Part shown: one piece after another, positions 33,982 through 44,400 of the stretch | How the letters are laid out: each line of letters starts with the position of its first letter | Numbering within the stretch: the first letter of the stretch is position 1 | Origin: Pseudomonadota bacterium | GTDB lineage: Bacteria; Pseudomonadota; Alphaproteobacteria; Micropepsales; Micropepsaceae | Direction of reading: 5' to 3' | Length of the DNA: 47,545 bases | Assembly: GCA_021808875.1 (NCBI GenBank) | Contig: JAKBAU010000003.1 | Coordinates: 1-47,545, forward strand | The notes under the pieces: model-generated | The model's input: only the letters and a program-made list of their open reading frames with translations | Told to the model about the DNA's origin: nothing | Databases searched by the model: none | Translations under genes and position numbers: made by a program

Positions 33982-36879
33982 CTACCAGCCCTCACCGAGG
34001 CGCTTTGCGATGTCTCGCCGGGACAGCACATCCCGGCAAGTTTGCCAGCCGCGCTGCCATTCTTTCTCAGCCGCGGACATGGAGATGCCGGTGGCGGTGT
34101 TTCCCCATCGGGCATCGAACGCGTTTGCCCGTTGACGTCCGACGACGAACTTCTTGAGTTCCCGATCCAGGCCCTCCTCGTCATCGATCCAGTCGTCGGA
34201 CAGGGTGTCAGGAAGTTGTCCGAATATATCGAACTTATCGCGCATCCGTTCGGAGAGTTTCTCGTAAACCGCCTCGTCCCGACTTCCCTCGTAGACCAGG
34301 TTCAGCATGTCGACGACGTCACGCATCTGCCCGAAGCGCTTGATGCGGCCAATGCGCTGCTCCAACCTGGACGGATTCCAGGGCAGGTCCACGTTGATGA
34401 GGGTCCCAAGGGTCTGGAGATTCAGGCCCTCGCATGCGGCATCCGTGGCGATCACCAACCGAACGGCCCGCTCCCGAACGGCTGCCTTGATAGCGTCTCG
34501 CTCAACCGGCTGGAACCGCCCATCTCGATGAACGCCGGACTTTCCAGCCCCGGCGTAGAGCGCAACCGGCTCACCTTCGAGTTCTGCCGCGAGCCGCTTC
34601 GCCACCCACTCCGCGGTGTCGAAATATTGGCTGAAGACGATGCATCCAAGTTCCAGCCAGCGACGGTCTCGCAGGAAATGCGCGATGACGCCGTATTTCG
34701 GATCCTCCTCAGTCTCGAGGGCGGTCTCCAACAGGTTCGTCAGCCGCCATAACGCGGCTTGTTCATCCGGCGACCGCACATCCACGGCCTGGAGCATGGC
34801 TCCGTCGATGTCTTCGTCCTCGAACGTGTCGATAATGGTCTGTTTTGCCTCTGCCCGCGGGCTACCGAGTGCCTTCGCCGTCGCTAGCCCCGCCCTCGTG
34901 GATGAGCATATGCGCTGGAGCAGAAGGCTGCGCATGAACCCGGCGCCCTTGTTCCGTGCCATCAATGCCTTGGTAAAATTCTCCGCCTCCTGAAACGCCT
35001 CGCGAAGTGTCGACGATGTTTCGACGGCACGGCCCGTCGGCCCAAAGAAGGCACGCGATCGGTGATGGGGTTCGTCCACCCGCGGATGGATTGCTACAGC
35101 CACCGGCTTCATCAGACCCGCTTCCTCAAGCGCTTTCCGGCGTCGCAGTACCACGTGACGGACAACGGGATTGTGCCGTTGAAGGAAGCCGAGATCACCT
35201 TCGCCTCGCTCGAGCTTGTCTCGGAGCCAATCACGCGTGAGGACTTCATCCAGCTCGGTATATGACGTCGATGTACAGACGATGTCGTTGGAGAGATTCA
35301 GGTCGGAGCGGATGCGGTCAAACAGGGTATCTTCGCTACCGAGAGGCAGCGGATTCGATAACCACGGCCACGCATCGCTTTCTTCCTGCGGTCTTTCTCG
35401 CCCGGACACCAAATCGAGCGCACGTGTGGGGCTGTTCCGCCACGGGCTCATGTGGTTCCCGAGGACATGGTCTGCGCCGCGCCCCAGCATCTGCATCAAG
35501 TCCCACAGATCCATCGGGTTCGTTTGGATGGGGGTGGCGGTACCGAGCAGGAGGTGGCGCACACGCGGGGCGAGCTCAAGCATGAACGACAGGAGATTGT
35601 TTGGCTTTCGGTCCTCGCTGCCAGGCTCGACCGTGCCGCGCGCACGATGTGCCTCGTCGAGAACAACCATTCCGTAGGCCGCTTCACCTTTGGAGGCACG
35701 CTTGCGGAGAAGCGCGTCCCGCTCATCCGACATCTGCATGAGCAGGCCGGTGGAAACGATGGCCACCCGGTAAGGGCATTTCACGATGTCGGCGGCGCCG
35801 TTGGTGCGGATAACGTGGCCGAGGTGGTCCACCCAGACCTTCCGCGCCGACCACCACCTGGCCGAGGGAACGCCCAACCGGTCCCAAAATTCCACCTGCC
35901 ACTGCTGCGTCAGGGTGGACGGCACGAGAATCAGTGCCGGTCCATCCCCGATCAGCGCGGTCAGGAGCGCCGCCGTGGCGAGCGACAGGGTCTTGCCGAC
36001 GCCGACCTCGTCGGCCAGGAGCAAGCGGGCTTTTCCATAGACTTCCCGGTGGCGCAGGAATTCAGCGACGAACGCTTTCTGCCAGGGCTGAAGGCCTTCC
36101 CCGGCACGCGCAATCGGAGACTCTGCCAGTGCCGCCCGTGGTAGATCAGTGCTGCCGCCGAGCGACCAGGCCGGGCAATCCTCGATCCGGATTTCGTTCC
36201 GGTCGGCACACCGCTCCACCTCCTGGAAGACCGCGTCTGGCAGCGTCACCGCGTTGCTCCACAGGAAATCGAATTCCTGCTGGGTCCATGCGATGCCTTC
36301 CTCGCTCTCGTCTTCCCAGAGCAGTTCGTAGTGGTTCTGCCATGCATGGCGCGTCTCGTTGACCGACCCCATGAAGCAAGTCTTCCGGCCGTCCGCGAGC
36401 GTGATGACGCCCGCTTTGCCGTGGAGCAGAGGGGCCGAAACCCTGTCAATCACCCTGATCTCGACGCGCGGATCTCCATTGCCGTCGCGTGCCTGGAGCA
36501 TCTGCTTCAGGCGGCCGTAGCGATCGGCACGGAGCAGGGTGTCGAGTTCCATGGAGGAAGATTCAGCCTGGTCGCTCCACCATTTCTGGAGCATCGCGCT
36601 GGCCCTGGCTTCCTTTGAGGCCCGCAGATCCTCCGGGTTCAGATCCGAGTTGCAGACGACCCTGACGCGCCCGATGGTGAGCAATTCCTCCGCGGCAACT
36701 TCGAAGATAGAAGAACGGAAGTAGCCTGCAATTCTGTCATACGAACGCGCACCCTGTAGCCTTTCCCGCAGGAATGCGTGGTCGAGGCGCATGAGCCGAG
36801 AAGAGAACCGACGAATGAGCTGCGGGACATCGGCCTTAGCATTCGGTTCCAACGCCGACTCCAGTGGCACGTAGGTCAC
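33982..36879 (-). CDS. PLD-nuclease / SNF2-type helicase of the defence operon
   Basis: 965 residues. An N-terminal phospholipase D-like nuclease domain has H153-x-K155 and GSVNE (171-175), one HKD-type active site. A superfamily 2 SNF2-like ATPase follows: DEVGVGKT at 290-297, LDEAH at 407-411, GTATP at 446-450, ATDAACEGLNLQ at 811-822 and QRIGRIKRFGQ at 841-851. Such helicase-nucleases translocate on duplex DNA and occur in DISARM-like and related defence systems. GTG 36879 overlaps the previous stop (GTGA); GTG 36870 is a possible alternative with GAGG better placed. It is the last gene of the tightly packed operon. Expected role: target DNA processing when modification is absent. Confidence 0.93.
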   Translation of the reverse strand: MTYVPLESALEPNAKADVPQLIRRFSSRLMRLDHAFLRERLQGARSYDRIAGYFRSSIFEVAAEELLTIGRVRVVCNSDLNPEDLRASKEARASAMLQKWWSDQAESSSMELDTLLRADRYGRLKQMLQARDGNGDPRVEIRVIDRVSAPLLHGKAGVITLADGRKTCFMGSVNETRHAWQNHYELLWEDESEEGIAWTQQEFDFLWSNAVTLPDAVFQEVERCADRNEIRIEDCPAWSLGGSTDLPRAALAESPIARAGEGLQPWQKAFVAEFLRHREVYGKARLLLADEVGVGKTLSLATAALLTALIGDGPALILVPSTLTQQWQVEFWDRLGVPSARWWSARKVWVDHLGHVIRTNGAADIVKCPYRVAIVSTGLLMQMSDERDALLRKRASKGEAAYGMVVLDEAHRARGTVEPGSEDRKPNNLLSFMLELAPRVRHLLLGTATPIQTNPMDLWDLMQMLGRGADHVLGNHMSPWRNSPTRALDLVSGRERPQEESDAWPWLSNPLPLGSEDTLFDRIRSDLNLSNDIVCTSTSYTELDEVLTRDWLRDKLERGEGDLGFLQRHNPVVRHVVLRRRKALEEAGLMKPVAVAIHPRVDEPHHRSRAFFGPTGRAVETSSTLREAFQEAENFTKALMARNKGAGFMRSLLLQRICSSTRAGLATAKALGSPRAEAKQTIIDTFEDEDIDGAMLQAVDVRSPDEQAALWRLTNLLETALETEEDPKYGVIAHFLRDRRWLELGCIVFSQYFDTAEWVAKRLAAELEGEPVALYAGAGKSGVHRDGRFQPVERDAIKAAVRERAVRLVIATDAACEGLNLQTLGTLINVDLPWNPSRLEQRIGRIKRFGQMRDVVDMLNLVYEGSRDEAVYEKLSERMRDKFDIFGQLPDTLSDDWIDDEEGLDRELKKFVVGRQRANAFDARWGNTATGISMSAAEKEWQRGWQTCRDVLSRRDIAKRLGEGW

Positions 36880-37430
36880 CTCTTTTGACTTTGGTCTTTG
36901 TCCGCTTTCGCGCGTGACAGCGGGCTAAGTCGTTTGAACTCTACCTGCACCTGCCGTGACCCAAGACTACGCGGCTGTTTTCGAACGACAACGAGTAGGG
37001 GCGACGATGGTCTGGCGGCCGATTTTGAGGCTATCCCTCCAATAGAAGCCGGTGGCTGAGGTGGTGTTCGGCTTTGTCTCGCGGTTTCCCTGCGGCTCAC
37101 TTGTGCAGTGTTTCTAGTTTTCTCGGTCTTTTCGGAAGTCACCGCCGATTTCTCGCGACGGGTCTTTAGATTTTTTTTGGCTTCCTCCTTTTCGCGCTCT
37201 CCACGCAGCACGTTCGCAATAAATTCCTTGGGTGTTTCTTGCGTGTAGATGCGCGGCGGCCCCTCAATGATGCGTGGCCGCCGCCTTTTCGGAGGGCTTC
37301 TTGCCATGTCCTGCGCGGATGGATAGCCGGAAGCCGACAACGTCCTATCACCGGACTCGATGAATTCGGCTCCTTGCTTGCTGACCTTCGCGGCCTTCGA
37401 TGCCTTCCTGTGGTCAATTTGCTTCGACAC
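36876..37430 (-). CDS. Small basic, probably disordered protein of the defence operon
   Basis: 184 residues from GTG 37430, preceded by GGGAGAGG just after the methyltransferase stop (11-base gap). Strongly basic and low in hydrophobic residues (SKQIDHRKASKAAKVSKQ, PPKRRRPRIIEG, REKEEAKKNLKTRREKSAVT). The only segment looking structured is PRIYTQETPKEFIANVLRGE. No family recognised. Position between methyltransferase and helicase, with tight spacing on both sides, makes it a true component rather than a passenger. A nucleic-acid-binding or adaptor role fits the charge but is inference. A longer frame to 37535 would overlap the methyltransferase gene. Confidence 0.7.
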   Translation of the reverse strand: MSKQIDHRKASKAAKVSKQGAEFIESGDRTLSASGYPSAQDMARSPPKRRRPRIIEGPPRIYTQETPKEFIANVLRGEREKEEAKKNLKTRREKSAVTSEKTEKTRNTAQVSRRETARQSRTPPQPPASIGGIASKSAARPSSPLLVVVRKQPRSLGSRQVQVEFKRLSPLSRAKADKDQSQKR

Positions 37431-37441
37431 GTCGCCTCTCC

Positions 37442-40400
37442 CTAGCCGAGGCGTTCGTTGCGGATGAGCGCCGCCAGAGTTCGGGCTGCCGTGGCTTCCT
37501 CTGGGCGATGACGTATCAGCGTTCGCCCAAGCCACTCGGCGATGAGGTTAGCCTGAAGGCGCTGCTGGCCCCACGAGGTGAGGTTGTCCCGAAGGCCACT
37601 GATGGCCCGATCGCCGGAGGTCTGGACGTCGTCCTCATTCTCGGCGGCGGCGCGGAGCTCGTTGATCGCGTAAAGGACGGGACGGACCAACCCTCCCGAG
37701 AAAGGGTGCCCGGCCATCATCGCGCGTTTGAAATCGGAGGCGCCCTTGAGGCGTGCCTTGTTCGGTGTGTTGTCCGCCATCAGGTCGTCCCAGCCGTCTG
37801 CCCGGTATGCCTTGGCGAAATTTTGGTAGTCATCGAGCTTGCCATAGGGCTGCCCAACCGGTCGGTTGGCCTCCGCTCCAATCATCTTGAGCCAGAAGCG
37901 CTCTGTGGGCACCAAGCGCTCCCACAGCCCATCCTGGATGCCCTCCGGACGCATCAACTCGGTCGCGGTCTGAACGGCAAGAGCGATCATCTCCTCGACG
38001 ATGCCCTTCTCGTCCTTCACCCGGGGGCGCAGAGCCTCCCGCGTCATGTCCATGCCTTCGATGTGCGTGTAGCTCGTCAGCGCCTCCAGTGCAGCCGCGT
38101 ATCCGGCCATCTGAATATCGGCATCACTGAACGGGTTCTCGTCCCGCTGGCGGGCCTTTGCGCGCTGATTCAGCCCAGTGAGTAACTCGACCTGCCGCTG
38201 CACGGCACCGCGCACCTCCAGCACGATCTCATCGCGGTAGCCGCGCTCGTCACCTTCGCGTTTGCGCAGCACCATCAGGACCGTGCCCTGCACATAGCCG
38301 CCTTTTTTTAGTTCACTGGTCGTCTCGGTGGATACGTACCAAGCGGCGGTTACGCGCAACCCCGCCCCCCATACGATCTGTGCCATGTCGGCCCAGACGC
38401 CTGCATCCTGGTGCGTAAACATACAAATCTGAATGCCATTATCTGGCATGTGGTCGGCCATAGCCTTGAAGGCCGCCACCATATCAAGGCGGAATTTTTC
38501 GCCCTTGCCCTTGATGGCCAAGGGCCGACGACTGTCCCATTTCCATTCGTCGAACGGCGGCGGGGGGTTCTTTCGAAGCCAAGCTATGAAGAATTCCGTT
38601 ACCTCATGGTAGTGGACAGCGTCCGCATATGGGGGATCATAAATTGCAAGGCTGATTTTGTTTGCTAAATTAGATACATTGCCCGTCAGAACCGTGGTCT
38701 TTGTTGGATCAACTCCGCCTGACATCGTTGCTTCGGTTAACCAAAATCCTTGCAAATCGTAACCTGACTTGATTGCGAAAGAGTAGTTTGTATTCAACGC
38801 TTGATTGGAGAAGACATTTTTTACCTGTGGGCTTGATCCGGGGTGTCCGGCATCCCATCGACATAGTCTCGATAGATAATCGATATAGGAGGCCAGCACG
38901 AGCGCGGTCGACGTGGAAGCGTGCCTCTTGATGATGGACGCCGCGAGCAGCGCTCTGGGAGTAAAGAGGTGGTGCCAATATGTCCACCCGCGCTCGCGCA
39001 TCAGTCGCGCCGTCTCGACGCCTGACTCAATGGCCATGTCTGGCACCAAGCCAAGAGATTGCCACTCCGGAAGGCTCTCACCCACAAGAGCGAGCAGCTT
39101 TGCCTCCCGCTCCAAATCCTCAGGGGTTGGCGCGGCAAAATGCGTTGCCGGGCGCGCCTTTCCGGCGCGGAGTTCCGCCCCATTCAGCCATTGAATGCAA
39201 TAGAGCCGCTCCTGCCATATGTCACCGTCTAGCCAAGCGCCCGCCGCGGCGCCCGGAATCACCGGATCGGCGTCTGTAACCCATCGGGGCTCGCGAGGAG
39301 CAACGTCGCGAAGATCCCATTGCCGTAAACGGTTGCCCCTGCTGTCATCGTGCAAGATCGCCCCTTCGCCATCACCACGTAGCCTGGCTATCGGAATGCG
39401 CCATTCTTGCTCCTGGCCCCCCTCGATGGGCGATAGGCGGTAGACGATATGCCCATCACGAACCGTTCCAATCTCGGCAGCCTTCATCTCGGCTGATGAG
39501 GCCACACTTCCTACAACTATATCGAAGCGCTTTCTGGCATAGTTTGGGATCATTCTGGCAACCACGCCGCGTGTTCTACTTAGCGCCCACGACGACACCA
39601 TAGGGACCAGCCATCCGGTCTGCGGATCCACAACCTCCAGGCAATAAAGGTAAGCTTTGGCACGGTCGCCGCGGGCATTATGTTCCATACCCCATCGCGC
39701 AATGTCTCTTTCGACGGCTGCGGCGACGTTGCGCTGCTCCTCGACGATGCGCTCGCGTGTTCCGCCACTGGCACCAATGATGTTCAGTGCTCCCCACGTC
39801 AGCATAGCCGCCACCGGATTCAGGTCACTCGCAACTACATCGCAACCGATACGTGCTGCCTCGAAGGGAATGCTTCCACCGCCAGAAAACGGATCGCCGA
39901 CCACCGGCCGATGCCCAAATCTCGCAACCCCGAGTTGCTCGACCAAGCCCGATAGGCCCCATGCACACGTCCCCAGGCGGGCATTTACGCTGTCCCAAAT
40001 GTCCCGGTACAGGGCATCGTCAGGGTTCTGGAGGACCTCCACCTTTTCAACACGCTCACAGATGCCGACCTGCCGGGAAAACGGCATGGCCAGAAAAGCG
40101 CGGCGCATCATGTCGGCACGGATGGCCATGATCCGCCGCCGCTCAGCGGAGCGCTCCTCATCAATCGCCTTGATTTCTAAGGCCGTAGCGGATTTGGCAG
40201 CCTCTTCCGCGGCCAGACGTTCTTCGGAACCAGCAGTGGCTTTTGCATTCTTCAGACGCGCCTTTCCGGCTTCTTTTGCAGCAGCCTCAGCCTCATCGAA
40301 GCGGTCCAGGTCTATCCGTAGCCAGCGCGCCGCATTACGGTCGGAGCCGTCACCATCAGCGTCTGCTTCTACATCATTCTCTTCAATACTCGTGGATGCC

Positions 40401-40804
40401 TTGATGTGCTCGAGTTTTTCAGATTTTGTGAGTGCTTTGGAGACCCAAACATGATCTGCAGTCACATTGGGGGAGCGTCGAAGGAGACCGTCGTGGTCCA
40501 TCCGCATTAGCATCTCAAACAGATCGAGATCGCCTTCAGGGTCGTCGGTTGCGGGCAGTAAGCTGGCGAGGACGGTGGCACGCACGAGAACCAGTGGTTT
40601 CCGGCCCTTCCAGTAGGATCCGAGGGCGGTTAGTGTTTGACCGCCTCCCGCCTTGCGCTCCTTTTGCGATTCGACGCCGACCTTTTGGGGCGAAAACACA
40701 CGCTCGATCAGCGCGGGTGCGTCTTTGAGGGAAAAGGGCGCGAGGCCTTGAGCGTCGGGCACCATGTCGACGACGAGCGTATCCATGGGCATGGCGATCA
40801 GCAT
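37442..40804 (-). CDS. DUF1156-type large DNA amino-methyltransferase
   Basis: 1,120 residues from ATG 40804 (overlapping the previous stop as ATGCTGA); later in-frame ATGs at 40792 and 40786 are possible. The N-terminal part (ESQKERKAGGGQTLTALGSY then WKGRKPLVLVRATVLASLLP) is the DUF1156 entry. A long charged helical insert lies at about 130-235. Methyltransferase motifs are DPFSGGGSIPFEA at 304-316 followed by DLNP (327-330), and the catalytic YDPPY at 722-726. DPPY indicates N6-adenine or N4-cytosine methylation. In this family the enzyme marks host DNA so that a partner complex can recognise unmodified phage DNA. The target sequence is unknown. Second-largest gene of the operon. Confidence 0.93.
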   Translation of the reverse strand: MLIAMPMDTLVVDMVPDAQGLAPFSLKDAPALIERVFSPQKVGVESQKERKAGGGQTLTALGSYWKGRKPLVLVRATVLASLLPATDDPEGDLDLFEMLMRMDHDGLLRRSPNVTADHVWVSKALTKSEKLEHIKASTSIEENDVEADADGDGSDRNAARWLRIDLDRFDEAEAAAKEAGKARLKNAKATAGSEERLAAEEAAKSATALEIKAIDEERSAERRRIMAIRADMMRRAFLAMPFSRQVGICERVEKVEVLQNPDDALYRDIWDSVNARLGTCAWGLSGLVEQLGVARFGHRPVVGDPFSGGGSIPFEAARIGCDVVASDLNPVAAMLTWGALNIIGASGGTRERIVEEQRNVAAAVERDIARWGMEHNARGDRAKAYLYCLEVVDPQTGWLVPMVSSWALSRTRGVVARMIPNYARKRFDIVVGSVASSAEMKAAEIGTVRDGHIVYRLSPIEGGQEQEWRIPIARLRGDGEGAILHDDSRGNRLRQWDLRDVAPREPRWVTDADPVIPGAAAGAWLDGDIWQERLYCIQWLNGAELRAGKARPATHFAAPTPEDLEREAKLLALVGESLPEWQSLGLVPDMAIESGVETARLMRERGWTYWHHLFTPRALLAASIIKRHASTSTALVLASYIDYLSRLCRWDAGHPGSSPQVKNVFSNQALNTNYSFAIKSGYDLQGFWLTEATMSGGVDPTKTTVLTGNVSNLANKISLAIYDPPYADAVHYHEVTEFFIAWLRKNPPPPFDEWKWDSRRPLAIKGKGEKFRLDMVAAFKAMADHMPDNGIQICMFTHQDAGVWADMAQIVWGAGLRVTAAWYVSTETTSELKKGGYVQGTVLMVLRKREGDERGYRDEIVLEVRGAVQRQVELLTGLNQRAKARQRDENPFSDADIQMAGYAAALEALTSYTHIEGMDMTREALRPRVKDEKGIVEEMIALAVQTATELMRPEGIQDGLWERLVPTERFWLKMIGAEANRPVGQPYGKLDDYQNFAKAYRADGWDDLMADNTPNKARLKGASDFKRAMMAGHPFSGGLVRPVLYAINELRAAAENEDDVQTSGDRAISGLRDNLTSWGQQRLQANLIAEWLGRTLIRHRPEEATAARTLAALIRNERLG

Positions 40805-41448
40805 TTCCCGGCAGGGGTCAGATCGAACAATGGCAGTGCGCCCTGCGGCTTGGGGGCGGACAGCCCCACCTTCCTGGCTTCGGCCGGACCTCCGGAGAAC
40901 AGCAGCGCGGCCCCACGCAAGACCTGCTCTGATGGACGAGACAGCAACCATCCGGCGAACCACCAGCGCTCCTCCGGTCGGAGAGCAGCCCAACTTGCGG
41001 TAACGGCGGAAAGGTCGGCCTCATCGGCAACGGCACAGACACTGGCCAGCAGCACCAGTTCCAGGCCGAGCATCCGCTCGACCTTGTTGACGCCGGGCTT
41101 CCAAACACCCACCGGCAGGCCCAGTGCGCGCAGGCGCTCGTTGAACTCCCGCCGGGCGATGTCGGCGAGAGCACTCCAGCGGAGGCGCGAAAGAACGCAG
41201 CGAACTACCTCATCCGTCTGACCGGCGGCATGGCCACCGACACCGAAATCCTCGATGATCTGGACGTCACCGCCCCTGGTTTCCGGAATGACGACACGGA
41301 CGTGATGCGGCCAGTCCGTACGCGGGCAACCAAATCCGTCGACGTCGGCACGCTTTGATTGGCGAACGGTCCGACGTCCTGGAATTTCCCTGGTCACCGC
41401 GATGGTGGAAGCGTGCGGCACGCCATCCCCCTTCCTCTGCGCCATCAT
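40798..41448 (-). CDS. DUF3780-type protein of the defence operon
   Basis: 216 residues, start overlapping the DUF499 stop (TGATG). Recognisable features: GFGCPRTDWPHHVRVVIPET, EDFGV, LSRLRWSALADIARREFNER then LRALGLPVGVWKPG, and VERMLGLELVLLASVCA. This string is typical of DUF3780, a family I know mainly as a neighbour of DUF1156 methyltransferases and DUF499 ATPases. No catalytic motif is visible. The family's job is unknown; an adaptor between ATPase and methyltransferase is a guess. Its 3' end overlaps the methyltransferase start by seven bases. Confidence 0.8.
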   Translation of the reverse strand: MMAQRKGDGVPHASTIAVTREIPGRRTVRQSKRADVDGFGCPRTDWPHHVRVVIPETRGGDVQIIEDFGVGGHAAGQTDEVVRCVLSRLRWSALADIARREFNERLRALGLPVGVWKPGVNKVERMLGLELVLLASVCAVADEADLSAVTASWAALRPEERWWFAGWLLSRPSEQVLRGAALLFSGGPAEARKVGLSAPKPQGALPLFDLTPAGKC

Positions 41449-44400
41449 CAGACGCTCTCGCTCTGGCTGATGACTGTTCGCGGGTCGCCCACATCAATCT
41501 TCGTCACATCCAGGAAAGCGATCAGGTCCGCTCCTGTCGGGAAGCGAACGCTCTTGAGACTCACAGTCGCTGTCGTTTCCTCAACCGTCAGAGCGCTGCG
41601 CGCCGCGGCCAGCAATTCCTTCAGGCTGCCGCCGGTCAACTGCGCGTCGCTGCCGAGGGCCATGGTGATGGCACGGTCGCCGATGCCTACAGTGAGGCGC
41701 TTGCCGACGGCCACCGCTGAAGCCGCCTGAAGCGCATCGAGCGCGTCGTAGGTCCCCTTGGTCGCGCTCCAGGACAGGGCTGGCGAGCACAGGACGGCTG
41801 GCCTTCGTTCGTCCACGTGCTCGCGCACCGTGGGGATGTGGTCGTTCTGAGACCCGTCATCCTCGTCACTCCCGTTCGTGTGGGCACCGTTCCCATAGGT
41901 GACGTTCTCGGCGGCGCCATTTCCGTTTGTGCCGTTTCCGTTGCCCGCATGAACTCCGTTTTTCGTAGCGGGACGCGGGGGGAGTCGCCTGTCGAACCGC
42001 TTGGTCTCCTCCGCCTCGATGTCGCCATCCACCGCCAGAACCCGAACCATCACTTCCTGGTCGGTCGGAATCGTGAACGGCCCCGCATATTCCTTGCCGG
42101 ATGCCCGGGGCGACGAGGCATCAATGGTATATCGGATAGATGCCGCGTTCGGCGTCACAACGATCTTGATTTCGCGCCCATCGACCGAGGGGCTTTCTTC
42201 AAACAGGATCGAAATTGTGTTCCGCCACACCGTGGGATCGCCGGTGGGTGCCTTCATGCTCGGATCCACGGCCAGGAAGGAGAGCCTCAACTCCTTGGTT
42301 TTGAAACGAAGGTCCGTCAGTTCCGGGGATGCCTCGGAGACGGCGGTCCCAGCCGCCCAATGGATACGGGGCGAAGATCCGGCATCCAATGCCTGCACGG
42401 AGATCGTGGCTTCGCCGGTCACCGCGTCGTGGCTCTCGGTTGAGACGGAGACACGGGTCTTGTCAGGTTCGAACGGCCCCTTCAGCAGCTTGCCGTCGCG
42501 CTCGCGCCAGGCGTCCTTCATGATCGCGTGCTTGCGGAGGGCTTCAAGGCCGCCTGGCGGCAGGAACGGGAAGCGCCCTACCTCCCGTGTACGGGCTTGA
42601 AGGTCGGACCATGACATGCGCCGGTCAGTGCCCCACAGGAAGTCGTTCGCCCGGACCAGCAGGGTATCGAGAACTTTTTCGTCACTCTCGACCGTCACGT
42701 AGAGCTTGCCAGCGGTGGACAGTGCCTCCTCGACCGCAGCCTCGCCCTGGATTTCAGGCTTGCTCTCGGCGTTCCGGACGGATCGCAGGGTAAGCTTTGT
42801 GGAGACTAGGCGGACGAGCCTCGCGCCCGGGTCGTAGGCTGGATACCACACCTGGTTGAAGGTCGTCTCAACTGTGGTGGTCAGATCAAACTCGGCGGTA
42901 ATTCGCTTCTTCTCGACCTCATCGTGATTTGGATGGTCCTCAGACAGGGTCTTCAACACCTTCACGCATGCGTAGATACGCCGGATGCACTTCTCGATGT
43001 TGGCAAACTCGGTGGCGGCGCCGTTGACGATAATGAAATTGTTTTTGTTCGACTGGTTCATGAACAGGTCGTTTGCCAGCTTGGGCGGGACGTCGCTGTC
43101 AGGGTTGATAACGATAAGGCGCCGCTCACGTCCGAGTTCGTTGGCGATGCGGCCAACCTCGGGGAGTGCCATTACTGATTGATATGCCTTCTTTCTTGTC
43201 GGCGCGAAGGCTGAGGCGAGCCGTGCCTCGATCTCTTTATCAATGAGGTTGACCGGGGCATTCGCGGCTTCGCGGGCGAGGCGCTTCTCGATCGTTTCAT
43301 TGGGTGAGTAGTAGAGCCTGCCGTCAATCGGGTCGGAGTGGAGGTGAAAGCCGGTCTTCAGTTTCCCGATTGCGGTTTCGAACTCGCTGGCCGAGCGGCC
43401 GGGTGAGACGAGGTATTCGACGACTTGTTTGGCTGGCAGGCCGATCTTGTCGTCCACGTCCGGCTTCAGGGATGCTGCCAGGATGACGTTGGCGGCCTGC
43501 GTCCCGGCATCGGAACCAAGTTGGCGGTCAACCGTCTCTGCGAGTGCCTGGCCGTTGCGGGCGATGTCCTCGGTGATTGCGGGGAGCAAATCGGCAAACG
43601 GCAGATCTGTGGTCCGCATCTCGGACCGGTTCAGGTCCATGTGCTGGACCCCAATCAGGTGAACAGTGTTCGATCGGGCCGGGTCCCATACGCAACGCAC
43701 GACAGCAGCCATCAACGAAAGCAGGCCGCGTGTTTTTCGGAACCTTTCGTTGTTCTGAAACAGCGAGATGACTTCACGAAGACTGGGCTGGAACGGATGG
43801 CAGTTCCGGATGTCATCGGCGTATTGCTCAGGCGTGCGGGCCACTGCCCTGGAGCGGACAGCCTCGTCCATGGCCGCCGCGTATCCCTGTGCCACCTCTT
43901 CAACCTGGCTTGGAGTCGCCAGCTTGACGAACAGGCGTTTCTTCAGGATCTCGAAGAGTTCGTCCGTGTTGACGGCGACCGGCTCGATGACTTTGGCGCC
44001 GCGCTTTGCCTCGCCTTCGATGTTGGCAAAGATGTGCAGCAGGGCACGGGATTCATCGCCGTAGGTCCCGGTGAGGCTTGAACCGATGAGGAGGCAGCGC
44101 GGAAGCTTCCGCGCTGCCTCCCGCAGGTTGGCCAACGCGTATTCGCCGTGCGAGGCAAGCGTGCCCTGCGCGATCTGGACGGCACTGGCCATCTTGAACC
44201 AGGGTGCCATCTCGTCGATGAGGATGACCGTTGGCTCGTCGCCGATGAGGTCCATCCAAGCCGCTTCGTCAGGACCTTTTGGCCCGTTGACCCAGTGCCG
44301 ATTGAAGGCGGAGTTGCCCTTACCGAGTTGGTGGGCGATCTCGCCCCAGAAGTAGTGGTCTGGGTTATTACGGCCGGAGAAGGCGACGATACGGGCCGCT

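Noticed and set aside
33829..34752. 307-codon plus-strand frame opposite the helicase C-terminus
   Set aside because: The minus strand carries helicase motifs V and VI in frame; the plus frame is a shadow.
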